From: Shewanella japonica
GTDB taxonomy: Bacteria > Pseudomonadota > Gammaproteobacteria > Enterobacterales > Shewanellaceae
Length of the DNA stretch: 64,000 nt
NCBI RefSeq assembly: GCF_002075795.1
Contig: NZ_CP020472.1
Span: 3,962,501 to 4,026,500 of the forward strand
Reading direction: 5' to 3'
Both the position numbers and the translations under genes were made by a program. The notes under the pieces were generated by a model that was not told the origin of the DNA, did no database searches, and saw nothing but the letters and a program-made list of their open reading frames with translations. Below are positions 28,621-38,439 of the stretch, piece by piece. How positions within the stretch are numbered: the first letter of the stretch is position 1; each line of letters opens with the position of its first letter.

Positions 28621-29295
28621 ATGCACAACTCAGCAAAAAATCATAAACTTACTGTAGATCCAACGTCTATTTCTACAGTAACAGAACCAAATCATCACTC
28701 ATCAACATTGGTTTATGACATCCGCGATAGCCGCTACCTCAATATCACTGGTCGCTGTACATTACGATGTCAATTTTGCCCTAAGCATAATGGTTCAAAG
28801 CAAGTTCATCAGTATGAGTTGTCGCTTAGTGCACAAGTGAAGCCAGAAGACATCATCCCTTTGCTTGGTAAGGTAACGTCCTTTGATGAATATGTGTTTT
28901 GTGGCTACGGTGAACCCACCCTTAATTTGCACACCTTAATTGTTGTCGCAACCCATATCAAAGCCGCAGGCGGTAACGTTAGAGCGAACACCGATGGATT
29001 AGGTAACTTATTTCATCGCAGAAATATTTTGCCTGAGCTTGCTCACTGTGTTGATAGTTTATCAATCTCGCTGAATGCCAACACTGAAGCCCTGTATATT
29101 CAACACTGTAAGCCTAAACTAAAAGGGGCTTATGAAGCATTACTGGAATTTATTAGCCTAGCACCAGATTACATTGGACAAGTGCAAGTATCTGCAATTA
29201 ATGGGCTTGAAAATGTCAATATTGAGCAATGCAGGCAACTTGTTGAACAACGAGGTTGTGAGTTCAAACAACGTGAGTTAGATGTCGTCGGTTAG
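28621..29295 (+). CDS. TatD-associated type radical SAM protein
   Basis: A 224-residue radical SAM enzyme. The cluster motif is Cys46-x3-Cys50-x2-Cys53 (RCTLRCQFCPK), followed by YVFCGYGEPTL, the GGE-like SAM-binding stretch. The compact size and this motif context match the TatD-linked radical SAM family, whose reaction is unknown. Here no tatD gene is adjacent. A histidine/serine-rich 30-residue N-terminus precedes the core. It is a single gene, with a weak AGG upstream of ATG 28621. Confidence 0.82.
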   Translation: MHNSAKNHKLTVDPTSISTVTEPNHHSSTLVYDIRDSRYLNITGRCTLRCQFCPKHNGSKQVHQYELSLSAQVKPEDIIPLLGKVTSFDEYVFCGYGEPTLNLHTLIVVATHIKAAGGNVRANTDGLGNLFHRRNILPELAHCVDSLSISLNANTEALYIQHCKPKLKGAYEALLEFISLAPDYIGQVQVSAINGLENVNIEQCRQLVEQRGCEFKQRELDVVG

Positions 29296-29386
29296 TGCTG
29301 ATTTATGTTAGTAATAAATTAGTTAAAAAAGCTTTACTGAGGTCAACCTATTCACGCTTTCGTGATAACATCACCTTATCAAGATT

Positions 29387-31636
29387 GTGAACCTAAGTAA
29401 GCGAATGTTTAAAAGACAAACCAACAAAAATGTCTCAAAATTTCTGCTCATTTCTGCGCAAGATATTCAATGGAGTCGTCAACAAGTACTGGCATTATTA
29501 AGCCAAGTTTCTGTGATGCTCATTAGTATTGTCATTTTTACCACTCTGTTATTAAGTTTAGGTGAACGCAGACTACAAGAAGATTGGGCAGCTAAGCGCT
29601 ACAGCGAACTGCAAACCGTTGGAACACTCGCCTCTGATAAAGTTAACTTCCTGCAGTTTCGCACCCAAGCATTTTCTAAAGCTGAATTGATGAATCAGTA
29701 TTTGAGTAACCCTTCTGAGCTACAAAAAGAAAAGTTACTTAAAAACTGGGATGGCTTATTGACCCATATTCCAGAATTATTGGGGTTAAGCTTATTTGAT
29801 CCACAAGGCAATCCAAGACTTAAAACCACTAATGCTTTTGATAATGTTGCCTTACCTACAGTGGTAGTTAGCCATGATAAAACCATGGGCGGCAACGACA
29901 TTTATTCGTCACAAATTCAATTTGTGTCAATCAATGGCAAGCTAATTCCCTACGTTTACCAACTCGCTTGGATTGAAAACCCAGACCAAAGTATTCGAGG
30001 GTATTTGGTCACTTATAACTCCATCTCTGAAGTATTACAGACAATTAAACCAGCCTTTTTTAATCATCATTCACCGTTGTTATTATTTGGCTCACAAGGC
30101 ATGTTATATGCGGGTGCATCACAAGAGCAGCCCCTCAAAAAAATTCCCACAACCTTAGGCAGTAGCATACAACAAACCTACCCAGAACTGTGGCAACAAA
30201 TGGCCAATACCAATTTTGGCCAATATCATAACGAACTGGGTACTTTCGTATTCTTAAAAGTGGAATTAGCAGCAAATAATTCAGCGATTAGAGAATACTA
30301 TTTAATGTCATATATTCGCCACGAAGACATTGCCGCTAGGTTTGAACAATGGCGTTATATATTAATCTTTTTCGGCGTCCTGATAGGCTCGCTTGCCACT
30401 GCGCTGTTATATACAAGACATCGATACCAGCTAGAGAAAAATGCCAATGTGAATAGCATTAATTTAGCCAGTAGTTTATTTAGAAACCAGCAAAGCTGCT
30501 TAATTGTTAATAGTAGCGGCCGAGTATTAAAAGCAAACCGTCAGGCAGCAAAAACGCTATCTGTTGAAATTGAAGCATTATTAGAAAGACGTTTACAACG
30601 AGTACTACAACTTGAAGATGATGTTTATCAATCCCTCACTGACGCCATGGAAAATGGTAAGCATTGGCAAGAAATCGTTAGCATTGATGAAGATAGTTGT
30701 ACTATTACCGTGTCGGCTCAACCAGGTAAAACCCAATTAAAAAGCGAGCGCTACTGGGTTGTAACCTTTGAAAATATTACCGAACTAACCTCAGCTAAAC
30801 AGCAAGGCTATTTTTATCAACTGCTATCAGAAAGTAATGTCGCGACAGCATTAACTGATACCAACGGTCAGTTGCTCAAGTTTAATCACAAGTTCAAAAA
30901 ACTATTAGATATCGAAGCCGACAGTCAAGACAATGTGATGGAACTACTCGGAAAAGAGTTCTCTCAGCAATGGGCCGATATCAACAGCCGATTAAGTTTA
31001 CAAGGTAAATGGAAGGGGCAAATATTTGCTGATGCTGATACTCGCTTTGCCAATAGTTTGAAAGCCAGTATTCAAGCTGAGCATAATCTTGATGGCGAGA
31101 TTGAATATTTAGTGGTGACACTGCAAATACTCAAATTACAAAAATCATTACAACAACTTCCTAGCCAGCAAGCGCCGTTAAGTTCGATGGTGGTGCCATT
31201 ATCTGAACTCGAAGTGCATTTTAGTACGTTAACAGAGCCCAATAGAGAGCAAACCTGTTTACTGATTATGGATATCAACCCTGAAGGGTTAATCAGCCAC
31301 ATTAGCGATATCGATCATCTTGAAAAGCGTCAAAAAGATATTGAAATGCAATTATTGATTGATTTACCAATAGGATTTCAAATCGCCCATTGGCGTTTAG
31401 GTTCGTTGGTCATACTGTTAACATCGAGTGACTCTGTTCAAGCCCATAAATATGCAATGAGCATCATGGACAGGTTAGAGCAAAATGAGCTCAATGAAGG
31501 CATAAACATTGGCATCGCAGGCTACCCTGAGCCTCAGTCGTTTGAACATTACTTGAGTAATGCTGAAGTCGCGTTAAAAAGAGCAAAGCAAACTGGTAAT
31601 CAGAACATTTGCCAAGCGTTTACTCGAAAAGCATAA
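29387..31636 (+). CDS. membrane sensor: periplasmic domain, two PAS-like domains, degenerate GGDEF
   Basis: A 749-residue signalling protein. A helix at about 34-56 and another near 322-344 enclose a Cache-like periplasmic sensor of some 265 residues. In the cytoplasm lie two PAS-like segments (about 365-465 and 475-585) and a C-terminal GGDEF-like fold: RLGSLVILLTSSDSV stands where cyclases have RLGGDEF, and INIGIAGYP...NAEVALKRAKQTGNQ matches the domain's end. Lacking the GGDEF signature it should not make c-di-GMP; it may act as a sensor or scaffold. The start is GTG 29387 or ATG 29405; neither has a good ribosome site. A strong terminator follows. Confidence 0.8.
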   Translation: MNLSKRMFKRQTNKNVSKFLLISAQDIQWSRQQVLALLSQVSVMLISIVIFTTLLLSLGERRLQEDWAAKRYSELQTVGTLASDKVNFLQFRTQAFSKAELMNQYLSNPSELQKEKLLKNWDGLLTHIPELLGLSLFDPQGNPRLKTTNAFDNVALPTVVVSHDKTMGGNDIYSSQIQFVSINGKLIPYVYQLAWIENPDQSIRGYLVTYNSISEVLQTIKPAFFNHHSPLLLFGSQGMLYAGASQEQPLKKIPTTLGSSIQQTYPELWQQMANTNFGQYHNELGTFVFLKVELAANNSAIREYYLMSYIRHEDIAARFEQWRYILIFFGVLIGSLATALLYTRHRYQLEKNANVNSINLASSLFRNQQSCLIVNSSGRVLKANRQAAKTLSVEIEALLERRLQRVLQLEDDVYQSLTDAMENGKHWQEIVSIDEDSCTITVSAQPGKTQLKSERYWVVTFENITELTSAKQQGYFYQLLSESNVATALTDTNGQLLKFNHKFKKLLDIEADSQDNVMELLGKEFSQQWADINSRLSLQGKWKGQIFADADTRFANSLKASIQAEHNLDGEIEYLVVTLQILKLQKSLQQLPSQQAPLSSMVVPLSELEVHFSTLTEPNREQTCLLIMDINPEGLISHISDIDHLEKRQKDIEMQLLIDLPIGFQIAHWRLGSLVILLTSSDSVQAHKYAMSIMDRLEQNELNEGINIGIAGYPEPQSFEHYLSNAEVALKRAKQTGNQNICQAFTRKA

Positions 31637-31640
31637 AACA

Positions 31641-31680
31641 AAAAAGCGGGATAAATGACAAGATTTATCCCGCTTTTTTA
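31641..31680 (+). terminator. bidirectional terminator
   Basis: A long stem AAAAAGCGGGATAAAT / ATTTATCCCGCTTTTT with a 6-base loop lies between convergent genes. Confidence 0.9.
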
Positions 31681-31708
31681 TACTATTTATAAAGCCTGCT
31701 TTCTTCGC

Positions 31709-33100
31709 TTAATCACCCATTTCAAGTAAATCGCCGGGTAATTTGCTGCGAGTAATTTCAATAATATTAGAGCGGCTCATCACCACCTTATAACGCGCAT
31801 ATTCTAGCGGGCCTTTACCATCTTTAAGCACAGCGACTAGGTTGACTTGATAACGCCGCTCTACAGATTCATTACTCACCTTTCCGTCTTGTTCTTTATA
31901 AATTTTAGCTTTACCACGCTCTAAATGACGCGCAAATGGAACCAAGCTAAAGTTAACCTGTTCTTGTATTTGTGAGTAACCAGCCTCGAACTCTTTATTG
32001 GTCACCTTAGTCGCAATTCGATAATGCAATACTTCTGCATCCACCTTATTTTGACTATGCCGCTGCTTCATTATTTCTGCCACAGCTTTAGGAATATCTT
32101 GAGGATGAGTGAAATCTAGCCAGACAAGCTGTTTAGCAATGACCGTTTGTGTAGTGGTATCTTTTAGTACTCGGCTCCAGCGAGGTCGGCCTCTTTGTAT
32201 AAATCGCCATAGTGCATTACGAACATCTTCTTTAAAAATTTCCCTAAAGCCATAAATAATGGCCAAGGTAACAATAAGGCTCATGGTTAAACCACTGAAT
32301 ACCCCCTGTGCCTTAATAATCAATGCCGATACCACAAGCATCACTAAAGTCGTTGCTAAACCTGTCACAAACTTTTTAAGCCCTATACCAAGAGGTTTTA
32401 ATTCCTCTTTAAGGACGACCCCTTGCTGAATCAGGCGGCGAAGTAACAACATTTTATTAGAGATACGATTGGCATCTTGTTTAGTTCCAGCAGAGTTGTA
32501 TTTACGCTCTTCTTCGCGATAATGATGCTCTGCTCGGCATAAGGCAATAATCTGCTCTTTTTCTTCTTTATAAGCCGCATTCCTTGGGCGATAAGCTAAG
32601 GTTTTCAGTAATTGCTGCTCGCAAAACCACGAAAGATAATTATCGGCATTAGCAAAGTAAGATTGCCATTTTTCTTCACTCGGTTCATTACGACGAAACT
32701 TTTTTAATAGCTGCGCAACCGACTGACCAAGTTCGGTTAAGGCGGGGTAAAACTCTTCTGCTTCGGTAAGTTGGCGAACTTCTTTGGCATCGGTTTCAAT
32801 CGCAACGGCAAATTGATATGCGAACAAATTAAGATAAAAACGAAACTCTTCTTTGGTGCGTTTATTGATACTCACAAAGCGGTTTTGAACTAAAGGTAAA
32901 TGTAGACCTTTCGAGTAATAAGAGCGCCTACCTAACATCGCACTGTGGTAGTACTCTTCTTCATCTAAGGTTTTTTCACCAACCCCCATTTCAGTGGGGA
33001 GGTAAAAGAATAAATCAAACGTGCGTTGATGCCCAACCTCCATTTGGTGGCTGAACTTAATTGATAATGCTTCTTCTTGTTTTACTTTGACTTTTGCCAC
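31709..33100 (-). CDS. conserved hypothetical two-helix membrane protein
   Basis: A 463-residue protein I do not recognise. The N-terminal ~230 residues are soluble and charged with a long helical stretch. Two adjacent hydrophobic helices follow (KKFVTGLATTLVMLVVSALIIKA and GLTMSLIVTLAIIYGFREIF, about 245-290), then a soluble C-terminal half ending in beta-rich sequence. With no signal peptide, both soluble parts are probably cytoplasmic, with a hairpin in the membrane. It lies 85 bp downstream of the ToxS-like gene and may belong to that operon. Confidence 0.7.
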   Translation of the reverse strand: MAKVKVKQEEALSIKFSHQMEVGHQRTFDLFFYLPTEMGVGEKTLDEEEYYHSAMLGRRSYYSKGLHLPLVQNRFVSINKRTKEEFRFYLNLFAYQFAVAIETDAKEVRQLTEAEEFYPALTELGQSVAQLLKKFRRNEPSEEKWQSYFANADNYLSWFCEQQLLKTLAYRPRNAAYKEEKEQIIALCRAEHHYREEERKYNSAGTKQDANRISNKMLLLRRLIQQGVVLKEELKPLGIGLKKFVTGLATTLVMLVVSALIIKAQGVFSGLTMSLIVTLAIIYGFREIFKEDVRNALWRFIQRGRPRWSRVLKDTTTQTVIAKQLVWLDFTHPQDIPKAVAEIMKQRHSQNKVDAEVLHYRIATKVTNKEFEAGYSQIQEQVNFSLVPFARHLERGKAKIYKEQDGKVSNESVERRYQVNLVAVLKDGKGPLEYARYKVVMSRSNIIEITRSKLPGDLLEMGD

Positions 33101-33185
33101 TGAGGAGAACTCAACAACGAGGGAATTACCATACTATAGCGAATTTAAATAACAAAGCGAAAGCCCGACCTTATCAAATCAAACT

Positions 33186-33740
33186 TTATTCGTGTAATCG
33201 GCAGATCCATGAACTACTATTTGGAGTAAATTTAATAGAAATATAGTTTTTATTCATACTCATTTCTAACACTTTTACAGTGACATTAACCTGACTGCCT
33301 ATCGACAAGTTAGCCTGAGGCTCGTCAAGCTCTTTTGCAAGATACGTTTTTAAATAAGAATTATCGTTTTCAAATTGTACGTCAGTGACCGCTAAATCTA
33401 ATTGGTAACTTACGCTTCCCACTTCTAACTCTTTCAGTTCGCCCGTTAACGAAATAAACTCTCTATCGGACGGTTTATCAGCATTGTAATAATCTAAGCG
33501 GATCTGTCCATCTTCAACTGTGAGTGATAAGAATAATTCGCCTTCATCAATCTCTTTTGGCTCGGCACTTGTCGTTTCAAAACGATAGACATCACTTTGA
33601 CAATCAAATGACCACACCTCTCTGGTGTCGGCAAAACGTTCTAATGTCAAAATAACAAGGCAAAATATGCTCATTGAAATAAACAAAAAAACGATACGTC
33701 CAAATGTTGTCGATAAAAATTTAGTGAGTTTATTCACCAC
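33186..33740 (-). CDS. membrane-anchored periplasmic protein, ToxS-like partner
   Basis: A protein of about 185 residues with one N-terminal helix (FGRIVFLFISMSIFCLVILTLERF) and a periplasmic domain with cysteines in FDCQSD and SSWICRLHE, possibly a disulfide. It overlaps the stop of the transmembrane regulator upstream, like ToxS with ToxR and TcpH with TcpP. I do not see clear sequence similarity to ToxS, so the pairing is from gene order and topology. GTG 33740 (or 33737) is preferred, with AAGG about nine bases upstream; the longer frame from 33797 would overlap the upstream gene by 68 bp. Confidence 0.7.
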   Translation of the reverse strand: MVNKLTKFLSTTFGRIVFLFISMSIFCLVILTLERFADTREVWSFDCQSDVYRFETTSAEPKEIDEGELFLSLTVEDGQIRLDYYNADKPSDREFISLTGELKELEVGSVSYQLDLAVTDVQFENDNSYLKTYLAKELDEPQANLSIGSQVNVTVKVLEMSMNKNYISIKFTPNSSSWICRLHE

Positions 33741-34518
33741 AGATTCGCACCTTTTTAAGCCACGCGGTGGAGACAAATAAAAGTTCAGGATTATCACGCA
33801 ACACTTTTATGTTATGGAATCGCACACCTTTATCGACTTGTTTTTTCAGCAAGATACTCACCGAATTATCACCCTTGGCTAATGTGGCAGATATTGAATC
33901 CCACAAAATCGTGTCACACTGTTTTAACGCTGAGATACTTGTATCCGCGACCTCAGAAAAATCACGTTCACTTTTGTCGTCACCATAGAGTTTAAAAACG
34001 ACACTAGCACCACTTTGCGATTCAAAAGTACGGCTCACATCCGGAATGACAAACTCAGGAGCGCTGAGATTTGAATAAACAAAATTACACGCCAACAACG
34101 TCATTAGAATAATCAGTATGTAATGGGCATTTGAAATCGCTTTATTGGGAGTATCGAGTAAACTGCTGTGATGACCGACGACTCTGTTGTATAAAATCAC
34201 CCCTTGATCAGCAATCAGCTCAATTAAGCCTCGATGCGAATCGCCAAAATAATCTTTAAAGTTTTCAACCAACTGCTCCATCTCATCGACGGATAACTTT
34301 TGATGGCACCCTTGTTCTTCTTCAAGAAATGCTAAGGTTTCAATAGGCACGACTTGACCACGATGTTTAGCTAAAATGCTTAACACCCAATACTCACTAT
34401 GGTTGAGTTGCCATTTAGTAGCAGTAGATTGGTTGATAAGCACCTTACGCTCATCATCAAACCAACAACAACCGATTTGCATGCCTTTTTCGTCTCTTCT
34501 GTCAATATGGGAAATCAT
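33730..34518 (-). CDS. transmembrane winged-helix regulator (ToxR/CadC type)
   Basis: A 262-residue one-component regulator. Residues ~17-112 form an OmpR/PhoB-type winged helix (WQLNHSEYWVLSILAKHRGQVVPIETL), 131-149 a membrane helix, and 150-262 a periplasmic sensor with Cys201 and Cys260, the same two-cysteine plan as ToxR and CadC. It would bind DNA from the membrane in response to a periplasmic signal. The next gene encodes a small periplasmic partner. The neighbouring outer membrane protein gene (34871-35611) lies directly upstream and is a plausible target, but that is speculation. Confidence 0.82.
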   Translation of the reverse strand: MISHIDRRDEKGMQIGCCWFDDERKVLINQSTATKWQLNHSEYWVLSILAKHRGQVVPIETLAFLEEEQGCHQKLSVDEMEQLVENFKDYFGDSHRGLIELIADQGVILYNRVVGHHSSLLDTPNKAISNAHYILIILMTLLACNFVYSNLSAPEFVIPDVSRTFESQSGASVVFKLYGDDKSERDFSEVADTSISALKQCDTILWDSISATLAKGDNSVSILLKKQVDKGVRFHNIKVLRDNPELLFVSTAWLKKVRICGE

Positions 34519-34870
34519 TATACGCTAGGCAAAAGGGTATAATTGTGATCAAAATAACTGATAAAGTCTCGGCATCTAAATTCGTGAGCTATACCCCGAA
34601 ATTTCAATATTTAGGCTTAATAAAACACACCAAAAAGTTACACCTGTTACGTAAATGTTTATTTTTATTTGGGTAATCGATTAAACAAACATCACTATTT
34701 ACGCCCTAGCGAACCTATGACATAAAAACAAGTTCATTTTTAAGCTGAATTAACATGAGAAAATGTAACATTGGTAACAGTCATAAAGTTGAGATACCCA
34801 TGCTTAAAATGATTACTTTAGACACAAAAAAGCCGAGCATAGCTCGGCTTTAAACCCAATTGACTAACAA
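34519..34870. other. intergenic region between the DUF481 gene and the ToxR-like gene
   Basis: It holds the DUF481 terminator at 34826-34851 and, further left, AT-rich sequence that must carry the promoter of the ToxR-like gene. A GTTACACCTGTTACGTAA stretch near 34636 is nearly palindromic and could be a regulator site. No gene was seen. Confidence 0.4.
34826..34851 (-). terminator. terminator of the DUF481 gene
   Basis: AAAGCCGAGC / GCTCGGCTTT stem with a short AT loop; T run on the minus strand. Confidence 0.85.
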
Positions 34871-35611
34871 TTAAAATGCGTAGAGAAGTGTCATGTTGGT
34901 TTCAGTATCAGTGCTCTTAAAGTCTTCTAACGGCTCGCTGTTATAACGAACAATTACAGCAAACTTCATTGCTAAAGCGCCAATAATATTTGCTGTCAAA
35001 GCAGACTCTGAACGCCCTTCTAAAGAATCACCATAATCTGCAACAAACAGCTGAGTGAACTTAGAGCTTTCAGTAATTTCATATGAAAAGTTTAACGCAC
35101 CGTGAGCAACAACACTGTCCTCAGTGTCATAACCTAAGGCCAAAGACTGCTCGTCATCTAATTTTTTATAAATATAACCAGGACCGATTTCAGCACTTAA
35201 AAATGTACGGCCATTATCAATAAATTTATGACCATAACCTGCTGAACCAACCGCTTTATAATCAAAACCAGTAAAAGGATCGACTTCATAGTTTGCTGTA
35301 ACATACATGTAGTTCTTTTCGTCGAACTTGTAGTCACCTTGAATACCAGCGTAGTAACGCTTTGCAGTATTCTCACCAGAATCTTCTTTGTATAAGCCTT
35401 CTAGTAAGTATGCGTTTTCCCAGTTACCTAGTTCTTGTTTAAGGCCTAGACGGGCTTTAAAAGAAGAAGTATCCGTGTTACCTGTGGTCAGTGTTGCACC
35501 CAATTCTGCTTCACCAGCAAAGGTCTTATCGCCTTCAACAAAGTCCGCACCCGCTTGAGCAGCAAATGGCATGGCAAGCGTAACAGCTGCAGTCAGTAGC
35601 AGTTTTTTCAT
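34871..35611 (-). CDS. DUF481 outer membrane beta-barrel protein (YdiY-like)
   Basis: A 246-residue exported protein. The signal peptide MKKLLLTAAVTLAMPFAAQA is followed by a mature part of alternating beta-strand pattern ending in a terminal phenylalanine (LLYAF), the outer membrane barrel signature. The GELGATLTTGNTDTSS-like start of the mature part is typical of DUF481 proteins, some of which are salt-induced. ATG 35611 is the start because the signal peptide begins there; the frame extends upstream to 35707 without support. It is a single gene with its own terminator. Confidence 0.88.
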   Translation of the reverse strand: MKKLLLTAAVTLAMPFAAQAGADFVEGDKTFAGEAELGATLTTGNTDTSSFKARLGLKQELGNWENAYLLEGLYKEDSGENTAKRYYAGIQGDYKFDEKNYMYVTANYEVDPFTGFDYKAVGSAGYGHKFIDNGRTFLSAEIGPGYIYKKLDDEQSLALGYDTEDSVVAHGALNFSYEITESSKFTQLFVADYGDSLEGRSESALTANIIGALAMKFAVIVRYNSEPLEDFKSTDTETNMTLLYAF

Positions 35612-35738
35612 GTCATCAAATCCTTTATTTACAATAAAATCAAAATCACCCCAGAAATTGAACCGCATACTAACACTTTGGTAGCAAAATTGAAAAAACA
35701 ACTGCATTTTTACAGCTTAAACCCACTAAAAAGTATAT

Positions 35739-37082
35739 TTAGGCAAGAATTAGACTCTTTGTCCGCCAACGCCCACTTCGCCAACGCCATAACATTGTTA
35801 AACCTCGAGTCCATTCATCAATCGCTAACGCACACCAAACCCCTACTAACCCCATATCCCAATGAATACCGAATAGATAAGCTAACGGCACAGCAATACA
35901 CCACATAGAAATCATGCCAGCAAAAAATGGGAACCGAGCGTCACCACTTGCACGTAGCGCATTAATCACAACAAGATTAAATGTTCTACCGGGTTCCATC
36001 AGTAAAGTTAATAAGAATAACTGGCCTACCATCAACAAGATATCTTCATCTTGAGTAAAAAAGGCCACTAACTTTTCGCCAAATATCGCCGCTAAAGCTG
36101 CTACAATCGTCGTTAAAATTAAGCCAATTTTTAATGCACGATACATCTGTGTTTCTGCTGATTTAAATTGTTTGGCACCAATCATGTGACCAATCATAAT
36201 TTCGTTACCAATCCCTATGGATAAACCGAACAATAATATGAACATACAGATTTGAAAATATAAGGATTGGGCAGCAAGCGCTTTATCACCCATTAAGCCA
36301 ACGAATGCAGTCACAACCATAAACTGCAACATCCAAGAAACGTTCTCGCCAGCAGCCGGTAAACCGATATGGAAAACCTTAGCAAGTAAGTGCTTTTTCG
36401 GTTTAATGATTTCAGACAACTTAATTGGAATATGGGTGTACTTAACAAACAAGTATGCCATTAATGTCATCCCGATTAAGCGCCCAACAACCGTACTAAT
36501 GGCAACACCTGCCACCCCCATTTGCGGGATTCCGAACCAACCATAAAGTAACAACAAATTACCTGCGAATGTGATGACATTCATGAGTAAAGTCACCCAC
36601 ATCGCTTGTTGGGTAAATCCATGGGCACGCATCCCTGCAGCTAAACACATTGCCATTGCTTCAGGAATTAAACAGATACCAACAATTTGAAGGTATAGCT
36701 TTGCATCAGGAATTAGCTCTACGGGTAAATTCATTAGGTGCAAAATCAAACCTGCCCCAAAAAACACACCCAAAGCCGCAGCCACGCCAACCATGAGGTT
36801 AAAACCAATAGAAGAGTAAACCACGTCACTCGCAGTGGCTCTATTCTTGGCGCCCAAATATTGCGTTATCACCACACTCGCGCCGATACTGACGAAACTA
36901 AATAGCGTAATTGAAAGCTCAAATACCATGTTACCGACCGATAGTGCAGCAACACCCTGGTAAGATACTCGGCTAATCATTAGTGTATTTAATGCGGCTG
37001 TTAAAAAGTGCAGCGCAAAATCAAAAAAGAGTGGCCAAGTCAGTGAGAAAAGCGATAAGGGAGCAGTGTTTTTTACGTGCAT
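35739..37082 (-). CDS. MATE-family efflux transporter
   Basis: A 447-residue inner-membrane protein with about 12 helices arranged in two similar halves, matching the multidrug and toxin extrusion family (Na+ or H+ antiport). The N-terminal stretch WPLFFDFALHFLTAALNTLMISRV and the later AAGENVSWMLQFMVVTAFVG helix are family-like. The substrate is unknown. ATG 37082 begins the protein directly before the first helix. It stands alone between the DUF481 and fba genes. Confidence 0.88.
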   Translation of the reverse strand: MHVKNTAPLSLFSLTWPLFFDFALHFLTAALNTLMISRVSYQGVAALSVGNMVFELSITLFSFVSIGASVVITQYLGAKNRATASDVVYSSIGFNLMVGVAAALGVFFGAGLILHLMNLPVELIPDAKLYLQIVGICLIPEAMAMCLAAGMRAHGFTQQAMWVTLLMNVITFAGNLLLLYGWFGIPQMGVAGVAISTVVGRLIGMTLMAYLFVKYTHIPIKLSEIIKPKKHLLAKVFHIGLPAAGENVSWMLQFMVVTAFVGLMGDKALAAQSLYFQICMFILLFGLSIGIGNEIMIGHMIGAKQFKSAETQMYRALKIGLILTTIVAALAAIFGEKLVAFFTQDEDILLMVGQLFLLTLLMEPGRTFNLVVINALRASGDARFPFFAGMISMWCIAVPLAYLFGIHWDMGLVGVWCALAIDEWTRGLTMLWRWRSGRWRTKSLILA

Positions 37083-37255
37083 TGCACTACTTCAATAATG
37101 GTTAAAGGTGACATATTCCATTACAAGCATAACGGCCAAGAATGACATTAATGGGTCAAGTAGCGCCGCCAAGTTCATCTGAACTCAAATTTAAGGGCGG
37201 GGATAATGCGGCATAAAACGCTTATGCACAAGTCATTTTATTGAAAATAATCCAA

Positions 37256-37284
37256 TAAAAAAGCCAGCAAATTCTGCTGGCTTT
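37256..37284 (-). terminator. terminator of the tkt-epd-pgk-fba cluster
   Basis: AAAGCCAGCA / TGCTGGCTTT stem with a T run on the minus strand, about 90 bp after the fba stop. Confidence 0.8.
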
Positions 37285-37374
37285 ATCGAAGCTTTAACAA
37301 TCAATTAGTTATGATGACTATAACGTATAGCTTTTTGGCCATCATCATAGAATTGACCTAGGACAAATCAAGCT

Positions 37375-38439
37375 TTAGTTGATTTGTGGGTCTAATTCAC
37401 CTGATTGGTACGCTTTATACATAGCTTGAAGTGACTTAGGCTTAATTTTAGAACCCATGCCAGCACAACCAAATGCTTCATAACGTGTCGTACAAATGTC
37501 AGCCATTGCTTCCATTGACGCTTTTAAGAATTTACGAGGGTCAAACTCTGAAGGGTTTTCAGCAAGGAACTTACGAACAGCACCTGTTGACGCTAAGCGT
37601 AAATCGGTATCGATGTTAACTTTACGTACACCATGCTTAATACCTTCAACGATTTCTTCTAATGGTACACCGTAAGTTTCAGGGATTGCGCCGCCGTATT
37701 GGTTAATCACTTCTAACCACTCTTGTGGTACAGAAGATGAACCGTGCATCACTAAGTGGGTGTTAGGAATACGTGCGTGGATCTCTTTGATGCGATCGAT
37801 ACGTAAAACGTCACCGGTAGGTTTGCGGCTAAACTTGTAAGCACCATGGCTGGTACCGATTGCAATTGCTAATGCATCAACATGGGTATCAGCAACAAAA
37901 CGTGCCGCTTCTTCCGGAGTCGTTAGCATTTGATCCATGCTTAAAGTACCTACGGCACCAATACCATCTTCTTCGCCTGCTTGGCCAGTTTCTAAACTGC
38001 CTAAACAACCGATTTCACCTTCAACTGATACACCACAAGCATGAGCGAAAGCAACAGTACGACGAGTCACATCAACGTTATACTCGTATGACGCAGGTGT
38101 TTTACCGTCAGCCATTAATGAGCCGTCCATCATAACTGATGACATACCTAATTGAATTGAACGTTGACAAATATCAGGGTCAGTACCGTGATCTTGATGA
38201 ATACAAACTGGAATATCTGGGTACTGCTCTAGTGCCGCTGCCATCAGGTACTTAAGAAACTGTGGACGAGCATATTTACGTGCTCCCGCAGATGCCTGAA
38301 CAATTACAGGGCTGTCAGTAGCTTCAGCAGCTTGCATAATTGCACGCATTTGCTCAAGGTTATTGACGTTGAATGCAGGTACACCATAATCGTGTTCTGC
38401 AGCATGATCTAACATTTGACGTAGAGATATTAAGGCCAT
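37375..38439 (-). CDS. fba: Class II fructose-1,6-bisphosphate aldolase
   Basis: A 354-residue zinc aldolase that splits fructose-1,6-bisphosphate to DHAP and glyceraldehyde-3-phosphate. Metal-ligand and active-site stretches are present: CIHQDHG (about 80-86), [14 protein letters not shown], and the GxSH and HGSSSVP regions. Length fits the class IIB group. It is the last gene of the tkt-epd-pgk-fba series, so sugar-phosphate enzymes are co-located for gluconeogenesis and glycolysis. Confidence 0.96.
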   Translation of the reverse strand: MALISLRQMLDHAAEHDYGVPAFNVNNLEQMRAIMQAAEATDSPVIVQASAGARKYARPQFLKYLMAAALEQYPDIPVCIHQDHGTDPDICQRSIQLGMSSVMMDGSLMADGKTPASYEYNVDVTRRTVAFAHACGVSVEGEIGCLGSLETGQAGEEDGIGAVGTLSMDQMLTTPEEAARFVADTHVDALAIAIGTSHGAYKFSRKPTGDVLRIDRIKEIHARIPNTHLVMHGSSSVPQEWLEVINQYGGAIPETYGVPLEEIVEGIKHGVRKVNIDTDLRLASTGAVRKFLAENPSEFDPRKFLKASMEAMADICTTRYEAFGCAGMGSKIKPKSLQAMYKAYQSGELDPQIN

